NCBI GenBank assembly: GCA_965247015.1
Contig: CBDFGG010000006.1
Coordinates: forward strand, 372,001-436,000
Source of the DNA: JAIXWP01 sp965247015
Lineage (GTDB): Bacteria; Bacteroidota; Bacteroidia; Flavobacteriales_D; Sanyastnellaceae
Direction: 5' to 3'
Length of the DNA stretch: 64,000 nt
Shown here piece by piece: positions 60,880 through 64,000 of the stretch. The position numbers and the translations under genes are program-made. The stretch's first letter is position 1. Every line of letters begins with the position of its first letter. The notes under the pieces were generated by a model. That model saw only the letters and a program-made list of their open reading frames with translations. It searched no databases and was not told the DNA's origin.

Positions 60880-62241
60880 TTAAATATTTAGAGAAAAAGT
60901 GAATTGTGTTCCTTCTCCTAGCACACTTTGTACTTGGTATTGAGAATCATGCAATACCAATATATTTTTAACGATCGCTAAACCAAGCCCAGTGCCGGGT
61001 TGAGACGAGCGACCTTTGTAAAAACGATCAAACAAATGAGGGACATCTTCAGCAGCGATTCCACTTCCTGTATCGGTGACTGAAATCTGTAATTTCCCTT
61101 GATCTTCTCTCACGCCAATCGTTACTTTATCTCCTTGAGAACAATACTTCAAGGCATTGCTCAAAAGATTGTGCAACACACGGTCAATAAGAGCTACATC
61201 CGCTTTTACTAAAGGTAGCTGCTCAGGACTTTCCACACAGATTTCTACTCCCTTTTCAGCAGCCGAAAGCTTAAACTGATTCGCAATATCATGTACCAAA
61301 TCTTGTATGTGGAAGGGCTCGATGTTTATAGTAGTTTCTTTACTCTCCAATTTCGAAAGCTCGAAAAGCTCGTCCACCAAGGTCTTCAGCTTATCGGTAC
61401 CTTGTAAGGTAGTACTCAGATATTTCTCACGAGTCTCCTCGTCTATCGAATCTTTTTTCATCAAAAGTGTTTCGATATATCCATGAATCCCCGCCAATGG
61501 TGTTCGCAAATCGTGTGAAATATTGGCCAACAATTCTCTTCTAAAATTTTCCAATTCTAATTTCTCTTCTGCCAACTTTTCCTGACGCTTGAGAATATTT
61601 TTCACACTTAAAAACATCAAAATACCAATGACTATTACAAAAACCAATGTGATCATAAGATTGGTGTAGATCTGACCTTGAGCTTTGCTCATAAATGAAT
61701 CGAATGATTCCTCTACTTGAAGCATGCCTACTACTTCGCCTTCGCCGCTCATCACCGGAGATAGCGCGCCAAGATGCAAGCCATCCTCGGCTTCGTATAA
61801 ACCGATCATTCCACCTTTTGTGTACACACTATCAGGTTGTCTTGATTTACCACTCAACTCAGAAAGCCACTCATGATCATTCGTCGAAATCACCTTTACG
61901 AATTTATTGGATGCAGAATCTTTTACCACCGTAAACATGCTCGATGGAACCTTGGTCATTTCTTTGGCCATGTACATCTGCTCATAGATCTTCATGAAGG
62001 TAGAATCCTTCTTCACTTGATCTGACAAGGCTTGTGAGGGATACTTATCTACGAGACCACTGTGTTCCTCTCCTGATATTTTATATGCCACCGCATTGGC
62101 GATACAATCCAATTTAAAGAGTTCTTTCTCTTGATAAATGGCTAGCTGCGTGTAATAGCTGTTGATGGTCACATAAGTTGCGATCAGTGCAATCGCAATA
62201 ATGGTATACGTGAGAATGTTTTGGGTAGATCTTTTTTTCAT
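60880..62241 (-). CDS. Membrane sensor histidine kinase
   Basis: 453 aa. Helix 1 is at ~10-27 and helix 2 at ~190-212; the ~160-residue periplasmic domain between them (KDSASNKFVKVISTNDHEWL, HLGALSPVMSGEGEVVGML) resembles a PAS-like/dCache sensor. The H-box is ANISHDLRTPLAGIHGYIET. The N-box is LIDRVLHNLLSNALKYC and the G-boxes are DTGSGIAAEDVPHLFDRFYK and GTGLGLAIVKNIL. Its ATG overlaps the stop of the response-regulator gene by 4 nt. The signal is unknown. Confidence 0.95.
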   Translation of the reverse strand: MKKRSTQNILTYTIIAIALIATYVTINSYYTQLAIYQEKELFKLDCIANAVAYKISGEEHSGLVDKYPSQALSDQVKKDSTFMKIYEQMYMAKEMTKVPSSMFTVVKDSASNKFVKVISTNDHEWLSELSGKSRQPDSVYTKGGMIGLYEAEDGLHLGALSPVMSGEGEVVGMLQVEESFDSFMSKAQGQIYTNLMITLVFVIVIGILMFLSVKNILKRQEKLAEEKLELENFRRELLANISHDLRTPLAGIHGYIETLLMKKDSIDEETREKYLSTTLQGTDKLKTLVDELFELSKLESKETTINIEPFHIQDLVHDIANQFKLSAAEKGVEICVESPEQLPLVKADVALIDRVLHNLLSNALKYCSQGDKVTIGVREDQGKLQISVTDTGSGIAAEDVPHLFDRFYKGRSSQPGTGLGLAIVKNILVLHDSQYQVQSVLGEGTQFTFSLNI

Positions 62242-62933
62242 GCTGGTTGATCATTAAAACGATAGCCTACTCCCCATGTGGTGAGCACATATTCTGGTTT
62301 ATTTAAGTCCTTTTCAATTTTCATTCGCAAGCGATTGATGTGGGTATTTACGGTATGCTCATACCCATCAAAATCATATCCCCACACCAAGTTGAGCAAT
62401 TTCTTTCGGTCATAAGTGGTTCCCGGATTTGAAGCTAAAAGGTACAAGAGATCAAATTCTTTGGGCGTCAGCTCGAGTCTTTCATCATTTAAAATCACCA
62501 CTCGTCGCGCGCGATCGATGGTCATTGCCTTATATTGAATAATCGTTTCTACCTTCTCTACCACCTCAGGCTCTGTTCTTCTAAAAATCACTTTTACGCG
62601 AGCGATAAACTCTCTGATTCCAAATGGCTTGGTGATGTAATCATCCGCCCCCATATCCAATCCGATCACTTTATCAATTTCCTGGCTACGCGCTGTTAAC
62701 ATTAATATAGGTGAAGACTGCCCTTTCTCACGATAAAGTTGGCAAACCTCCAATCCATCCATCACTGGAAGATTGATATCAAGGATGATCAGATCCATTT
62801 TATTTTGTAGAATAAAATCGAGTCCACTTTTACCATCAATAAAGCGAAAACATTCGCACTGCAGGTCATTCAGGTGTAACTCCAGCAAATCCGAGATGTC
62901 TTTATCATCTTCAATTATAGCTACTTTCTTCAT
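62238..62933 (-). CDS. OmpR/PhoB-family response regulator
   Basis: 231 aa. The receiver domain (1-120) has the acidic pair EDD (8-10), the phosphorylated Asp in LIILDINLPVMDG (~53), Thr in MLTARS and Lys in YITKPFG. The C-terminal winged helix is of OmpR/PhoB type (ELTPKEFDLLYLLASNPG, YDRKKLLNLVWGYDFDGYEH, RLRMKIEKDLNKPEYVLTTW). It is the first gene of a two-gene operon with the kinase. An inverted repeat lies in its upstream region at 62961-62985. Confidence 0.95.
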   Translation of the reverse strand: MKKVAIIEDDKDISDLLELHLNDLQCECFRFIDGKSGLDFILQNKMDLIILDINLPVMDGLEVCQLYREKGQSSPILMLTARSQEIDKVIGLDMGADDYITKPFGIREFIARVKVIFRRTEPEVVEKVETIIQYKAMTIDRARRVVILNDERLELTPKEFDLLYLLASNPGTTYDRKKLLNLVWGYDFDGYEHTVNTHINRLRMKIEKDLNKPEYVLTTWGVGYRFNDQPA

Positions 62934-62960
62934 CCGTTTTGGTCTAGCGTGATAATTTTG

Positions 62961-62985
62961 TTACAAAGTATAACGTCCTTTGTAA
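62961..62985. promoter_or_regulatory. Inverted repeat TTACAAAG-N9-CTTTGTAA
   Basis: Two perfect 8-bp arms separated by 9 bp, about 28 nt upstream of the response-regulator ATG. It is a candidate operator or autoregulatory site; OmpR-type proteins more often use direct repeats. Confidence 0.45.
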
Positions 62986-63056
62986 TTGGTCCAATTGGGC
63001 CGTCTCATATCTCCCTCACGGGAAATATCGGGATAAGTTTAGTTGTTAGTTAAAAT

Positions 63057-63085
63057 AAACCCCTGAATCGTCGGGGGTTTTTTTT
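63057..63085 (+). terminator. Terminator-like hairpin upstream of the S8 peptidase gene
   Basis: AACCCCTGA-ATCG-TCGGGGGTT (one T-G pair) followed by TTTTTT. It lies between divergent genes and so ends no annotated plus-strand gene; a short leader RNA or attenuator is possible. Confidence 0.6.
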
Positions 63086-63167
63086 ATCTAAAAAAACTAA
63101 TATTTCCATGAGCGGGGGCAATATTCCAAAAAATGTCGTTTACTTCGAACCGAAAAGATATTATAAA

Positions 63168-64000
63168 ATGAAAAGAAACTTCATAAAGACAGCATTCTTT
63201 ATTGCAGCATTGGCATTCAGTGCACCCACTTTCTCTCAAGACAAAGGCAGCAGCGCACCTCAAGCGCCCATTACACTTCAATGGCAGCACGCGGACATCA
63301 TGGCCGACGGAAAAATTGGAGTGAGTTCAGCAAGAGCTTACAAAGAACTCGTTGCAGGCAAAAAACCAGCTCCTGTTATTGTAGCCGTAATTGATAGCGG
63401 AACAGAGACCTTCCACTCCGATTTGAAAAACAATCTTTGGATCAATACCGACGAACTTCCAGGAAATGGTATCGATGACGATAAAAACGGTTACATCGAT
63501 GATATGCACGGTTGGTCTTTCCTCGGCGGAAAAGACGGTGACGTGAAAGAAGACAACCTCGAATTCACACGCGTTTACAAGCAATTAAAAGATCGCTTTG
63601 ATGGCAAGGATGCTGCAAGCATCTCAAAGGCCGATAAGAAAGATTACGAGCGCTACCTCAAATTTCAAGAAGGCTATGCAACTCGCACAGCCGAAGCTCG
63701 CGCTCAAAAAGAACAATACGACCAGTTCATGATGGTGTACAGCATGGCAGATGGCATGATGAAAGGGTTGACTGGTAAAGACAACTATACGCTTGAAGAT
63801 CTTCAAGCGGTAGAAGCAAAAGATGAAATGTCGAAAGGCTTCAAGCAAATGATGACCGAATTGATGCAGCAAGGAGTGCTAGAGCAACTCGATGCTTGGA
63901 AAGAGCAAGTGGAGTCCACTTTGAAATACTCTTATGATTTGGAACTCGATACACGTAAAATTGTTGGAGACAACTACAGCGACGTGCGTGAAAAGAACTA
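63168..64000 (+). CDS. S8 subtilisin-family peptidase, N-terminal part (runs off the window)
   Basis: 277 residues visible. The signal peptide (MKRNFIKTAFFIAALAFSAP, cut near FSQ) is followed by the start of a subtilase domain: VIVAVIDSGTETFHSDL holds the catalytic Asp76 and the structural His, then NNLWINTDELPGNGIDDDKN (Ca-loop-like). After ~110 residues a long charged helical insertion begins (YKQLKDRFDGKDAASISKAD onward), interrupting the catalytic domain before the His motif. The catalytic His and Ser must lie beyond the window. It is a secreted, probably T9SS-exported peptidase. Confidence 0.88.
   Translation, partial: MKRNFIKTAFFIAALAFSAPTFSQDKGSSAPQAPITLQWQHADIMADGKIGVSSARAYKELVAGKKPAPVIVAVIDSGTETFHSDLKNNLWINTDELPGNGIDDDKNGYIDDMHGWSFLGGKDGDVKEDNLEFTRVYKQLKDRFDGKDAASISKADKKDYERYLKFQEGYATRTAEARAQKEQYDQFMMVYSMADGMMKGLTGKDNYTLEDLQAVEAKDEMSKGFKQMMTELMQQGVLEQLDAWKEQVESTLKYSYDLELDTRKIVGDNYSDVREKN

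Noticed and set aside
1..64000. tRNA, rRNA, phage or transposase genes
   Set aside because: I looked for cloverleaf arms with CCA-adjacent stems, conserved rRNA blocks, and integrase or transposase motifs and found none I could support; covariance-model and HMM scans would be decisive.

Overview
The window comes from a member of the Bacteroidota, probably Flavobacteriales or a close relative. Five signs support this. Six proteins carry a C-terminal type IX secretion (T9SS) sorting domain with a YPNP-type motif. Promoters follow the Bacteroidota -7 consensus TAnnTTTG, with almost no Shine-Dalgarno sites. Lineage-typical families are present (GWxTD, PUR-alpha-like DUF3276, DUF1573 fusions, Pmp3 lipoproteins). 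The genes are AT-rich. No tRNA, rRNA, CRISPR array, phage or transposase was found.

Layout. 0-4.5 kb: a low-GC accessory patch bounded by repeat arrays, holding a secreted 854-aa protein of unknown function, a degenerate Nudix-like protein and a small membrane/beta-domain protein that could be a Cap15-like effector. 5-10 kb: assimilatory sulfate reduction (cysH-cysD-cysN-tauE) divergent from an Rrf2 regulator and a 1-Cys peroxiredoxin; two near-identical palindromes overlap the cys and peroxiredoxin promoters and suggest one sulfur/redox regulon. 10-24.5 kb: T9SS proteins, a TraB/GumN protein, an ECF sigma with a membrane partner, a PDZ-hydrolase-propeller fusion, an AraC regulator, a serine hydrolase, DinB, GWxTD and GT2 genes. 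24.5-36.9 kb: ComEC, HMG-CoA lyase, SDR, a TonB receptor, a sugar dehydrogenase, an OmpA/DUF1573 fusion, a 3-hydroxyacyl-CoA dehydrogenase, a PUR-alpha-like protein and an RsmI-like methylase. 37-43.6 kb: secreted proteins including a diheme cytochrome and an ASPIC/UnbV protein. 43.6-52.1 kb: sensor and regulator genes, a stress-type cluster full of homopolymer frameshifts, and a GT4-(alpha/alpha) protein with a GH130 enzyme. 52-64 kb: RluF, KAS III, an ECF sigma/trans-envelope anti-sigma system with two Pmp3 lipoproteins, fdhD-fhs, a two-component system and the start of an S8 peptidase.

The most striking system is at 54.9-58.4 kb. An ECF sigma gene overlaps by 4 nt a gene whose product looks like a dual-membrane-spanning anti-sigma factor: cytoplasmic helix, inner-membrane segment, about 240-residue disordered linker, outer-membrane beta-barrel. 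The linker is encoded almost wholly by heptanucleotide tandem repeats of the kind that also occur between genes in this window. Two tandem lipoproteins with C-terminal Pmp3 domains follow.

Two genome-wide habits are visible. First, heptanucleotide repeats (GACAAAT/GACAAGA, AACTAAG/AACCAAG, GAATCAA/GAATCGA) sit at gene 3' ends, and two genes take their stop codons from them. Second, seven genes have the -7 box exactly 4 nt before the ATG, which implies leaderless mRNAs.
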